DNA from: Defluviitaleaceae bacterium | Lineage (GTDB): Bacteria > Bacillota > Clostridia > Lachnospirales > WRAX01 | Direction: 5' to 3' | Assembly (NCBI GenBank): GCA_009780415.1 | Contig: WRAC01000008.1 | Coordinates: forward strand, 1-64,000 | Length of the DNA stretch: 64,000 nucleotides | Part shown: positions 54,771 to 62,842 of the stretch, in pieces | Layout: every line of letters begins with the position of its first letter | Numbering within the stretch: position 1 is the first letter of the stretch | Translations under genes and position numbers: made by a program | Notes under the pieces: model-generated | Databases searched by the model: none | The model's input: only the letters and a program-made list of their open reading frames with translations | What the model was told of the DNA's origin: nothing

Positions 54771-55898
54771 ATGAGAGGATACCGCATTTTAGCGATACTT
54801 ATTTTGCTTTCGGCCACTGTGGTCTTAACCGGTGCCGGTAGAAATCCGGAAGGCAACGCAGCAGTTAATTATGTGGACGAGCGCAATGAATTGGTTTCCT
54901 TGGTGTTCCGTTTGGCGGGAAGCAGGGCGTATAGTGAAGTGACTACCGAATATCAACGTTCGTTAAATTCCGCGTTCAATGAATTTAACGGGCATCCTGT
55001 TATACAGTACGTGCATGATTTATGGGCGCAGGAATTTTGGATTGGTTTCGACGCTGTTTTTGCAATGGCTATTCATCTTGAAAAAGCTGGCGATGAATTT
55101 ATCCTTTTAGATAACATTGATTTATTAGTCGAGGAAACAGCCGGAATGGTCCGGTGGACCAGGGAGAATGCCCCTGAATTTGTCAGGCTTTTGAATGATT
55201 TTTATACAGACATTAATTTTTCGGAGTTTTTTCAGCGGAATACGCCGTATTACCTGGAACAAAGCGCGCGATTTGCGGATGAATTATATAATAACGTAAA
55301 TTTAGCGTGGTTTGGGCAGTTTGGAAAAAATCCCGATAACATGCGGGTAATACTTTCGCCGTCAACCAGCCAGAACGCGTACGGGAGATCGGTGTATTGC
55401 GCGGATACGGGCGATTCAATTATCTATGCCGGGCTTTTTATCGCAGACAATTACAGCCGGTGGCATAATTTTGTCGCTCATGAGTTTGCCCATTCATTTT
55501 CCAACCCAATGGCCGAGGTGTGGTATGCCGAAAACGAGGAATTCCGCCGATTGGTTGATGACACGTTTTTGAATTCAAGGCGTTTATCTTCATCATACAG
55601 CATTGAGATGATTGTTGCGTATGAGTACCTGACGCGCGCGCATACGATTTTATATATGATGGAAAATACAAACGCGAATTTATGGCGGCTTCTTTTTGAA
55701 GAGAAATATTTATGGGGATTCCCGAATATCGAAAAGGTATATGCCATGATAACAAACCATACGCCTATGCTGCACATTTTAGTTCCGCTGATTATAATAA
55801 TTCTCGTGCTGTTAATTATAGTACTGCCCGTATTTTTAATTGTACGGCGGTTGAAGCGCCGTAAGACGAGAAAAATGAATATGCAGGCATCACAATGA
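54771..55898 (+). CDS. DUF4932-like membrane-anchored zinc metalloprotease
   Basis: Protein of 375 aa with an N-terminal signal or anchor (about 5-22), a large extracellular domain and a C-terminal membrane segment (about 336-360) followed by a basic cytoplasmic tail. VAHEFAHSFSNPM (about 234) is an HExxH zinc motif in the form seen in DUF4932 proteins. Substrate unknown. It interrupts the propionate-type genes, between meaB and the epimerase, in the same direction with its own AAAGGAG. Base composition is more A/T-rich than its neighbours, which suggests later insertion. Confidence 0.65.
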   Translation: MRGYRILAILILLSATVVLTGAGRNPEGNAAVNYVDERNELVSLVFRLAGSRAYSEVTTEYQRSLNSAFNEFNGHPVIQYVHDLWAQEFWIGFDAVFAMAIHLEKAGDEFILLDNIDLLVEETAGMVRWTRENAPEFVRLLNDFYTDINFSEFFQRNTPYYLEQSARFADELYNNVNLAWFGQFGKNPDNMRVILSPSTSQNAYGRSVYCADTGDSIIYAGLFIADNYSRWHNFVAHEFAHSFSNPMAEVWYAENEEFRRLVDDTFLNSRRLSSSYSIEMIVAYEYLTRAHTILYMMENTNANLWRLLFEEKYLWGFPNIEKVYAMITNHTPMLHILVPLIIIILVLLIIVLPVFLIVRRLKRRKTRKMNMQASQ

Positions 55899-55943
55899 TT
55901 CCGCGCAAATTTTCATAGATAATCATCACACGGGAGTGTTTAT

Positions 55944-56354
55944 ATGGATATAGCAAAAGTTGACCACATCGGCATAGCCGTAACAAATCTTTCCGAAACC
56001 ATCAAGTTTTACGAGGAGACCTTGGGCATAAAATGCCACGGCACCGAGGAAGTCGCCGATCAAAAAGTCCGCGTCGCTTTCTTCCCCGTTGGGGACACCG
56101 AGCTTGAATTTCTCGAATCCACCGGCGACGACGGTCCCATCGCCAAATTTATTGAGGCTAACAAGGGCCGAGGCGGTATACAACATGTAGCGTTGCGCGT
56201 CCCGGACATCGTTTCCGCCATTGCCGAATTGAAGGCTAAAGGCGTACAGATGATTGACAACGAGCCCCGCTACGGCGCGGGCGGCGCGTCTATAGCTTTC
56301 TGCCACCCGAAATCAACGGGCGGTATTTTATTGGAATTGTGCGAACGGAATTAA
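55944..56354 (+). CDS. mce: methylmalonyl-CoA epimerase
   Basis: Interconverts (R)- and (S)-methylmalonyl-CoA. The 136 aa vicinal-oxygen-chelate fold protein has KVDHIGIAVTNL (metal-binding His at 8), a second ligand in GGIQHVALRV (about 76) and the terminal glutamate in GGILLELCE. It connects the mutase to the carboxyltransferase encoded next. Confidence 0.95.
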   Translation: MDIAKVDHIGIAVTNLSETIKFYEETLGIKCHGTEEVADQKVRVAFFPVGDTELEFLESTGDDGPIAKFIEANKGRGGIQHVALRVPDIVSAIAELKAKGVQMIDNEPRYGAGGASIAFCHPKSTGGILLELCERN

Positions 56355-56384
56355 GTATATCAGGTATGCATATAGGAGGAAAAT

Positions 56385-57929
56385 ATGTCCGAAAAACTGG
56401 AACTATTACGGGCAATACGTGAAAAAATCGAGGAATCGGGCGGAGCTAAGCGGATAGCCAAGCAGCATGAGACAGGCAAGCTGACCGCGCGCGAACGCTT
56501 GCTGCTGCTTTTTGACGAGAGCAGCTTCGTTGAGATTGACGCGTTTGTGAAGCACCGCTGCGTGAATTTTGGCATGGAAACGATGGAATCCCCGGCGGAA
56601 GGCGTTGTAACCGGTTACGGCAAGGTAAACGGGCGGCTGGTATATGCTTATGCCCAGGATTTCACTGTAATCGGCGGCTCCCTTGGCGAAATGCACGCTA
56701 ATAAAATTTGCAAGGTCTTGGATTTGGCAGGTAAAATGGGCGCTCCCGTCGTCGGCATGAACGATTCCGGCGGCGCGCGGATACAGGAAGGTGTTGACGC
56801 GCTGAGCGGCTACGGCAAAATCTTTTACAGAAACAGCATAATGTCGGGGGTTATCCCGCAAATATCCGTAATTATGGGGCCGTGCGCGGGCGGAGCGGTC
56901 TATTCGCCCGCTTTGACCGACTTTATCTTCATGGTCGATAAAACCGCAAATATGTTTATTACCGGGCCGCAGGTCATAAAGGCCGTCACAGGCGAGGAGG
57001 TAAGCTCCGAGGCCCTTGGCGGCGCGATGACGCACAACACTGTCAGCGGCGTGGCGCAGTTTATCGCGCCAAACGACCAGAGCTGCATCTCCGAAGTGCG
57101 CCGCCTTTTGGATTTCCTGCCGTCGAACAACCTTGAGCCGGCCCCGGCATACGAAACAGCCGACGATATGAACCGCGTCTGCGCCGAGCTGAATTCCATC
57201 ATCCCTCCGGAGTCCAATAAGGCCTATGATATGAAAGACATCATCAAGAATATCGCCGATGATGGCGAAATTATGGAAGTCTCCACACACTACGCGCTGA
57301 ACATCATCACATGCTTCATGCGCATAAACGGCAAGCCTGTGGGCGTTATCGCCAACCAGCCCAAAGTTATGGCGGGCTGTCTGGACATAAACGCCAGCGA
57401 TAAGGCCGCGCGGTTCATCCGCACATGCGACTGCTTTAACATCCCTATTTTGAATTTGGTTGACGTGCCGGGCTTTTTACCGGGTACATCGCAGGAACAC
57501 GGCGGAATCATCCGTCACGGCGCGAAAATGCTGTACGCTTACTGCGAGGCTACCGTGCCCAAGATAACCGTTATAACCCGCAAGGCTTACGGCGGCGCGT
57601 ACCTGGCTATGTGCTCAAAGGACCTGGGCGCGGATATTGTCTTTGCGTGGCCCAGCGCCGAAATAGCCGTTATGGGCCCGGAAGGCGCGGCAAACATCAT
57701 TTTCCGTAACGATATTCAAAACTCCGCCGATCCCATCTCCACGCGCAGGGAAATGATTGGAAGCTACACAAGGGAGTTCGCTACGCCGTACAAGGCGGCA
57801 GAACGCGGATTTGTGGACGATATTATCGAACCCGCCCACACGCGCCTTCGCTTGATTGACGCCTTTGACATGCTTACAACAAAACGCGAGAAGCTGCCGG
57901 CGAAAAAGCACGGTAATATACCGCTGTAA
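56385..57929 (+). CDS. mmdA: methylmalonyl-CoA decarboxylase alpha subunit / acyl-CoA carboxyltransferase
   Basis: Carboxyltransferase of 514 aa that moves a carboxyl group between methylmalonyl-CoA and biotin. GGARIQEGVDALSGYGKIF and MGPCAGGAVYSPALTDF mark the N-terminal crotonase half, and NLVDVPGFLPGTSQEHGGII and AYGGAYLAMCSK the C-terminal half. The family includes MmdA of sodium-pumping decarboxylases, PccB and transcarboxylase 12S. With the small subunits downstream, MmdA is the best match. The start follows AGGAGG. Confidence 0.93.
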   Translation: MSEKLELLRAIREKIEESGGAKRIAKQHETGKLTARERLLLLFDESSFVEIDAFVKHRCVNFGMETMESPAEGVVTGYGKVNGRLVYAYAQDFTVIGGSLGEMHANKICKVLDLAGKMGAPVVGMNDSGGARIQEGVDALSGYGKIFYRNSIMSGVIPQISVIMGPCAGGAVYSPALTDFIFMVDKTANMFITGPQVIKAVTGEEVSSEALGGAMTHNTVSGVAQFIAPNDQSCISEVRRLLDFLPSNNLEPAPAYETADDMNRVCAELNSIIPPESNKAYDMKDIIKNIADDGEIMEVSTHYALNIITCFMRINGKPVGVIANQPKVMAGCLDINASDKAARFIRTCDCFNIPILNLVDVPGFLPGTSQEHGGIIRHGAKMLYAYCEATVPKITVITRKAYGGAYLAMCSKDLGADIVFAWPSAEIAVMGPEGAANIIFRNDIQNSADPISTRREMIGSYTREFATPYKAAERGFVDDIIEPAHTRLRLIDAFDMLTTKREKLPAKKHGNIPL

Positions 57930-57948
57930 TCATAAACGGAAATCATGC

Positions 57949-57975
57949 TGCGGGCGGGACGCCCGCGCTCCCAGG
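57949..57975 (+). repeat. GC-rich palindromic dispersed repeat, copy 3 (before the mmdE-like gene)
   Basis: Twenty-seven bases identical to 35138-35164. Its last bases, CCCAGG, form the first half of the AGGAGG ribosome binding site of the next gene. Confidence 0.8.
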
Positions 57976-57983
57976 AGGTTACC

Positions 57984-58241
57984 ATGTCCATATTCCGCAG
58001 AAAGCAGCACGCGGCAAAAATGCCGGAGCCGCCAAAAGTTGAAACACCGCCGCCGGAGCCCGCTCCGGCAGTTCAGGACGGCACAGGGGAGGAAATTGCC
58101 GCCGTCATTGCCGCCATTTGCTCCATGGGCGGCGCTGCGCCCTCAAACCTTGTGGTCAGGAGCATTGTGCGCGTGGCGGATCAAAGCACGAACTGGAACA
58201 GATTAACTATAGATAATGAACCGGGAGGTCTGTATAGATGA
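57984..58241 (+). CDS. small decarboxylase subunit resembling MmdE / OadG C-terminal domain
   Basis: Protein of 85 aa from the ATG at 57984 (AGGAGG at 5 bases). A basic start and a Pro/Glu-rich linker are followed by EEIAAVIAAICSMGG and NLVVRSIVRVADQSTNWNR. This last part matches the cytoplasmic C-terminal domain of OadG and MmdD, and the whole of MmdE in Veillonella. The N-terminal membrane helix of OadG/MmdD is missing. Family knowledge suggests it stabilises the carboxyltransferase-biotin carrier complex. The stop overlaps the biotin carrier start (ATGA). Confidence 0.7.
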   Translation: MSIFRRKQHAAKMPEPPKVETPPPEPAPAVQDGTGEEIAAVIAAICSMGGAAPSNLVVRSIVRVADQSTNWNRLTIDNEPGGLYR

Positions 58242-58633
58242 TAAAAAAATACAACGTAACCGTAAACGGTAAATCTTATGAGGTCGAGGTTGAGGAAATA
58301 AAGCAAGCCGGGGCATATACCCCGCCTGTGCCGGTTCCCAGGGCGGCTCCGGCGGTTCAGGCCGCCCCGGCAAAACCCGCCGCGCCTATCGCGCCGCCGC
58401 CCGCCGCCGTTCCCGAGGGCGCGTCAGCCGTAAAAGCGCCTATGCCCGGTACCATCATGTCCGTCAAGGTTAATGCCGGCGATACCGTAAAACGCGGCGA
58501 CGACCTGCTTATACTTGAGGCTATGAAGATGGAGAACGAAATTAAGGCCGACCGCGACGGCACGGTTGCCGCGGTGCACGTAACACAGGGCGCGTCCGTA
58601 AATACGGGAGATACGCTTATTAGTATCGGGTAG
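58238..58633 (+). CDS. biotin carboxyl carrier protein of the decarboxylase (MmdC-type)
   Basis: Protein of 131 aa. An N-terminal segment (KYNVTVNGKSYEVEVEE) is followed by a Pro/Ala linker (about 32-66) and the biotinyl domain with the lysine in LEAMKMENEI (about 97). It carries the carboxyl group between MmdA and a partner enzyme. That partner, either a MmdB sodium pump or a biotin carboxylase, is not encoded here. Confidence 0.93.
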   Translation: MIKKYNVTVNGKSYEVEVEEIKQAGAYTPPVPVPRAAPAVQAAPAKPAAPIAPPPAAVPEGASAVKAPMPGTIMSVKVNAGDTVKRGDDLLILEAMKMENEIKADRDGTVAAVHVTQGASVNTGDTLISIG

Positions 58634-58700
58634 TATGTTTTTATAATATATAAAGGAGACGTTTAAACTGGAGACGATTAGAACGGCAACGAAGAAGAAG

Positions 58701-58892
58701 GTGCTGCGTATAAACGCGGCTTGGTGCAAAGGCTGTGCTATTTGTGTCGTGTTCTGCCCCCGCAAGGCTTTGGGTATGAAGCACGAGAAAGTCGTCTTGT
58801 CAGACCCGGATGCATGTGTCAGATGCGCGTTATGCGAACTGCGGTGCCCGGATTATGCTATTTTTGTTGATACTGAGGAGGTAGCGAAATGA
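58701..58892 (+). CDS. korD: 2-oxoacid:ferredoxin oxidoreductase, ferredoxin-like delta subunit
   Basis: Small protein with two [4Fe-4S] motifs: CKGCAICVVFCP and CVRCALCELRCP, 63 aa from the GTG at 58701. The strong AAAGGAG upstream is 43 bases away from that GTG, but only 9 bases before an in-frame CTG at 58668, which would add 11 residues (LETIRTATKKK). Electron transfer from the oxidoreductase to ferredoxin is its role. It overlaps korA by 4 bases. Confidence 0.88.
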   Translation: MLRINAAWCKGCAICVVFCPRKALGMKHEKVVLSDPDACVRCALCELRCPDYAIFVDTEEVAK

Positions 58893-60028
58893 GGCTCATG
58901 ATGGGCAACGAAGCCTGTGTTGAAGGCGCAATCGCCGCGGGCATGAGGTTTTTCGCGGGCTATCCCATAACGCCCTCAACGGAAGTTGCGGAAAAAGCGT
59001 CTGAACGGCTGCCCGAGGTCGGCGGCAAGTTCATCCAGATGGAAGACGAAATCGCCGGTATGGCGGCTTGTATCGGCGGCTCCATCGCGGGACAGAAATC
59101 TATGACAGCCACATCCGGCCCCGGTTTTTCCCTTAAAATGGAGAATATCGGTTACGCCGCAATGGCTGAGATACCTTGCGTGATTATCAACGTCATGCGC
59201 TCCGGGCCCAGTACGGGCTTGCCGACGTCACCGTCCCAGGCAGACGTGATGCAGGCGCGCTGGGGAACCCACGGCGACCATCCCACCATCGCGCTGGCGC
59301 CTTCCTCTGTGCGCGAGGCTTACGATGTAACGATCCGCGCCTTTAACCTGGCGGAGAAATACCGTATGCCCGTTATGGTGCTGATGGACGAAATCATCGG
59401 GCATCTGCGCGAAGGCGTTGATTTACCCGAAAAACCCGAGGTTGAAATATTAGACCGCAAAAACCCCGACTGTGACCCCGCCGATTTCCGCGCCTACGAG
59501 GTGCCGGAGGGCGATATCGTCCCGCTGATGCCGGGTTTTGGCGACGGCTACAGATACAATATCACCGGGCTTATCCACGATGACACCGGTTTCCCCACAA
59601 ACAGTAACATTGTAGCGGGTAAGCTCTGCGAGCGGCTTATGAAAAAAATCGAGGATAACGCGGACGACATAGCCCAGTACGAGATAACGGACGCCGAGAA
59701 CTGCGACGTACTGGTGCTTACATACGGAGGAACGGCGCGCACGGTTACGGCGGCAAGGAAAGCCGCTCCCGATTCGGGTTTTAGGATGGGCATGTTCCGC
59801 TGCGTCACCATTTGGCCTTTCCCCGAGGAAGCGCTTAGGGCATGCGTACGCGACAACAACATCAAGCATGTGATCGTAGCGGAGCTTAACTACGGGCAAA
59901 TCGCCCTTGAAGCTGAGCGTATCCTCAAAAACGACGCTAAAGTCTGGCATATCGGCAAAATCGACGGCGACATACTTTACCCGAACGAGATTCTGAATAA
60001 AATAAGCGAGGTAATCAAACATGGCTGA
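58889..60028 (+). CDS. korA: 2-oxoacid:ferredoxin oxidoreductase alpha subunit (probably 2-oxoglutarate)
   Basis: Protein of 379 aa; contains the pyrimidine-binding domain of the thiamine diphosphate enzyme (GYPITPSTEV, MEDEIAGMAACIGGS, TSGPGFSLKMENIG) and the transketolase C-terminal-like domain (VLTYGGTARTVTAAR). The DABC gene order and separate alpha subunit match Kor/Vor enzymes and not the single-chain pyruvate enzyme. Given the succinyl-CoA-handling mutase upstream, 2-oxoglutarate is the likely substrate, but branched 2-oxoacids cannot be excluded. Confidence 0.88.
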   Translation: MRLMMGNEACVEGAIAAGMRFFAGYPITPSTEVAEKASERLPEVGGKFIQMEDEIAGMAACIGGSIAGQKSMTATSGPGFSLKMENIGYAAMAEIPCVIINVMRSGPSTGLPTSPSQADVMQARWGTHGDHPTIALAPSSVREAYDVTIRAFNLAEKYRMPVMVLMDEIIGHLREGVDLPEKPEVEILDRKNPDCDPADFRAYEVPEGDIVPLMPGFGDGYRYNITGLIHDDTGFPTNSNIVAGKLCERLMKKIEDNADDIAQYEITDAENCDVLVLTYGGTARTVTAARKAAPDSGFRMGMFRCVTIWPFPEEALRACVRDNNIKHVIVAELNYGQIALEAERILKNDAKVWHIGKIDGDILYPNEILNKISEVIKHG

Positions 60029-60866
60029 TTCGGTTATGGCAAGCGATCTCGTAAAAAAGAGCTTCCGTGTTAATAAATTTCCGCATATCTGGTGCCCGGG
60101 CTGCGGCCACGGCATCTTAATGCGCGCCGTAGCGCAAGCCATTGAAAATAAAGGCTTCGACCCCGACAAGGTCTGCATCGTCTCCGGGATCGGCTGCTCC
60201 TCCCGCGCCGCCGGATATATGAATTTCAACACCCTGCACACAACGCACGGGCGCGCAATCGCTTTCGCTACAGGCATTAAGCTTGCCCGGCCCGAGCTGC
60301 ACGTCATCGTCATCACCGGCGACGGCGACGCGGCGGCCATCGGCGGCAACCATTTCATACACGCCGCGCGCCGTAATATCGGCATAACAACCATCGTTTT
60401 CAACAACAGCATCTACGGCATGACGGGCGGGCAGTATTCCCCGCTCACGCCCATGTACGACCTCGCCACCACCTCGCCTTACGGCAACATCGAGCAGACC
60501 TTCGATCTGCCCAGGCTTGCCGACGCGGCGGGCGCAACCTACGTCGCCAGATTTACCTCCTACCACGTCCGCGAAGGCATAAAGCTCATTGAGAAAGCGC
60601 TCGATAACAAGGGCTTCAGCATGGTTGAAGGCATCAGCCAGTGCCCCACCTACTACGGGCGCAAAAACAAAAAAGGCACCACCGTCCAGATCATGCAATG
60701 GATGCGCGACAGCGCAGTCGATATCAAAAAGGCGCGCGAAATGACTTCCGAGGAGCTGTCGGGTAAATTTGTCATAGGCGAGTTCAAAAACCGCCCCGCG
60801 CTTGAGTATTGCCATGGGTATCAGAAGATTATTGACCGGATTAAAGATGAAAAGAGAAAAAGATAA
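60021..60866 (+). CDS. korB: 2-oxoacid:ferredoxin oxidoreductase beta subunit
   Basis: Thiamine-diphosphate-binding subunit of 281 aa. HIWCPGCGHGILMRA, SGIGCSSR, the diphosphate motif TGDGDAAAIGGNH and FNNSIYGMTGGQ are complete. Cys in CPGCG likely holds a cluster as in related enzymes. It overlaps korA by 8 bases. The last residues are very basic. Confidence 0.92.
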   Translation: MADSVMASDLVKKSFRVNKFPHIWCPGCGHGILMRAVAQAIENKGFDPDKVCIVSGIGCSSRAAGYMNFNTLHTTHGRAIAFATGIKLARPELHVIVITGDGDAAAIGGNHFIHAARRNIGITTIVFNNSIYGMTGGQYSPLTPMYDLATTSPYGNIEQTFDLPRLADAAGATYVARFTSYHVREGIKLIEKALDNKGFSMVEGISQCPTYYGRKNKKGTTVQIMQWMRDSAVDIKKAREMTSEELSGKFVIGEFKNRPALEYCHGYQKIIDRIKDEKRKR

Positions 60867-60884
60867 GACTTTGGGGGATTCTAT

Positions 60885-61403
60885 ATGCACATGGAATTGA
60901 GGCTGTCCGGTTCAGGCGGACAGGGGCTTATACTGGCGGGCGTTATAATGGCGGAGGCGGCCTTGATAGACGGCAAAAACGCCGTGCAGTCCCAGTCATA
61001 CGGGCCGGAAGCGCGCGGCGGCGCGAGCAGGGCCGAGGTAATTATAAGCGATCAGGAAATTGATTTTATTAAGGTTCAAAGCGCGGATATGCTCCTGTGC
61101 CTGACACAGACGGCTTACGACCGCTATGGCAAGGAACCGGCGGCGGTTTTAATCGTTGACGATTCCATTGAATTGAAATATCCGGAGCCTGTTAAGGTTG
61201 TGAGGGTGCCGATTCTTGAAACCGCGCTAAAGCAGATTGGACGCCCTATGGTTGCGAATATCGTCGCGCTGGGCGTTGTAAACGCGACTTTAAAGCTGGT
61301 TTCCAGAGAGTCCCTGGCGCAAGCCGTTCTGGGCCGCGTGCCGAAGGGTACGGAGGAGTTGAACTCCAGGGCATTGGATTGCGGGTATGAATTGGTTGGT
61401 TAA
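60885..61403 (+). CDS. korC: 2-oxoacid:ferredoxin oxidoreductase gamma subunit
   Basis: Protein of 172 aa. GSGGQGLILAGVIMAEAA and QSYGPEARGGASRAEVIIS identify the gamma subunit. The start follows GGGGGA. It ends the operon; its stop overlaps the converging unknown gene by 4 bases. Confidence 0.93.
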   Translation: MHMELRLSGSGGQGLILAGVIMAEAALIDGKNAVQSQSYGPEARGGASRAEVIISDQEIDFIKVQSADMLLCLTQTAYDRYGKEPAAVLIVDDSIELKYPEPVKVVRVPILETALKQIGRPMVANIVALGVVNATLKLVSRESLAQAVLGRVPKGTEELNSRALDCGYELVG

Positions 61404-61735
61404 ATAATACTTTCCGCGCCGGGGTAATCGCTCAGGTTTTCAGCCCCGGCGTCCAGTTTTATCAGCGTTAAAATCCGGCGCTTCTCGTCACCCGTGAAGC
61501 CGCCGGTTTTTTTCATGTAAGCCTCCGCGTCCCTTATGTCGTTGTCCGCGTCCAGATACTTTTGCTTCGCAACGATAAAGGCATATAAAATCTCGGCGTC
61601 GTTTATCCTCGGGCTGATATGAGGCCTTAACGCCGCCAGCGCAAGCTCCCGCTGCTCAATTCCCAGCGGAAAGATTTTTCTCACATATTCCTTTTCCTTG
61701 CGCAAACGTTCTTCCTTGCTGGTAAACAGCGCCAT
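61400..61735 (-). CDS. unknown clostridial protein
   Basis: Protein of 111 aa that I do not recognise. It is helical and charged (MALFTSKEERLRKEKEYVRK), without signal peptide, membrane segment, cysteine pairs or catalytic motif. A possible short conserved block is ALRPHISPRINDAEILYAFI. It is soluble and probably cytosolic. It converges on korC. Confidence 0.6.
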   Translation of the reverse strand: MALFTSKEERLRKEKEYVRKIFPLGIEQRELALAALRPHISPRINDAEILYAFIVAKQKYLDADNDIRDAEAYMKKTGGFTGDEKRRILTLIKLDAGAENLSDYPGAESII

Positions 61736-61794
61736 AGAGGTTATTCCTTAGTTATAAAATTTCCTTGCGTATATATTTATTTAAATTCGGTGCA

Positions 61795-62259
61795 TTAAAC
61801 AAGCTTCAAACCCATCGTTGTATAATTTGATTCATAGAATCCCATTTTTTCATATAAAAACTTCCCGTCGGATGTCGCCCATAACTCAATATGCGCTACC
61901 CCAACTTTTTTGGCTTCATCAATAATCGTATTAATAACCTTTGCGGCAATTCCTTTTCTGCGGTATTCGGGGTATGTTAACACATTTAGCAATGTTCCCG
62001 TAATGCCCGTAATAAACATTGTATTGGCAGGTTTTTCAGATATTGCTAGATAAGCCGCGGACGCGACGTTACCTTCTATTTCCGCAAAAACCCCAATAAA
62101 TGTATTATTTGGAATATGTTTTGCGAAATATGTCCTTAATTGTTTCCCTATTGCAATTTCTTCTTCCCGCGACAATTTTCCTCTGTCTTCAGTCAAATAA
62201 TCCAAGCGCAAACGTATCAGCAACTCAATGTCATCAAGGTTCGCTCTCCGCAAAACCAT
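61795..62259 (-). CDS. GNAT family N-acetyltransferase
   Basis: Protein of 154 aa; the acetyl-CoA-binding motif is NVLTYPEYRRKGIAAKVI (about 93-110), with IELWATSDGKFLYEKMGF as the C-terminal strand. Acceptor unknown. The DNA is visibly more A/T-rich than the surrounding genes, and it separates the unknown protein gene from the motility tail, which suggests acquisition. Confidence 0.87.
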   Translation of the reverse strand: MVLRRANLDDIELLIRLRLDYLTEDRGKLSREEEIAIGKQLRTYFAKHIPNNTFIGVFAEIEGNVASAAYLAISEKPANTMFITGITGTLLNVLTYPEYRRKGIAAKVINTIIDEAKKVGVAHIELWATSDGKFLYEKMGFYESNYTTMGLKLV

Positions 62260-62291
62260 TTATCATCAGCCCCCGGTATATCTGTCATAAA

Positions 62292-62831
62292 TTATCTGCT
62301 AACCATCATCTCAGCCAAAACCTCGTAATCCGTGCCGGGCACAAGGCGGAAAGTCCCGCGTGCCATGCGCTGGGTATATCCTTTTTCAATCAGAACCCTG
62401 ACAAAGTCCGACGCGCTTTCGATAACCCCCGAATTTTTAAGGATTTGAGCGATCTGCGTAGCCGTAATCCCCTCCGGTATCCGCACCGTCACAAGCCCGT
62501 CCGCGTTATCAAAAGCCGCATCCGTACCATTTTCTAATTGATCAATTTCCCCAATTCCATCTATTTCCTCCGATTCATCAATTTCCTCTATTTCATCAAT
62601 TTCCCCACTCTCCAGATGAGCGTACCGCATCCCAAGCTCCATCGCCCTTTCGATGATCTCATCGTCGGTCATAACAACATACGCCGGCTCGGCTTCCCTT
62701 CCGTTCCCGTAAGCGGAATCCGCGCGCAGCTCGCCGCTTTCGGGAAGCCTTGACGTATAAACAAAATAAAAAGCCAAACAGGAAATGACCATTCCCATCC
62801 CTATACCGAAGAGAATGCGTCTTTTTGGCAT
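62292..62831 (-). CDS. small MltG-like protein with only the N-terminal LysM-like domain
   Basis: Protein of 179 aa. A single N-terminal membrane segment (about 6-26) is followed by an extracellular part with an acidic E-I-D-E repeat (about 77-100) and a YceG-like region VTVRIPEGITATQIAQILKN (about 114). The catalytic domain of the endolytic transglycosylase MltG is missing, so it is probably not a lytic enzyme. Such short forms occur at the end of clostridial flagellar operons. Confidence 0.7.
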   Translation of the reverse strand: MPKRRILFGIGMGMVISCLAFYFVYTSRLPESGELRADSAYGNGREAEPAYVVMTDDEIIERAMELGMRYAHLESGEIDEIEEIDESEEIDGIGEIDQLENGTDAAFDNADGLVTVRIPEGITATQIAQILKNSGVIESASDFVRVLIEKGYTQRMARGTFRLVPGTDYEVLAEMMVSR

Positions 62832-62842
62832 TTTACTTCACC

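Noticed and set aside
56406-57290. Long open frame (294 aa) on the minus strand inside mmdA
   Set aside because: It is antisense to a strongly conserved carboxyltransferase and has no recognisable motif or ribosome binding site; a shadow from codon bias.
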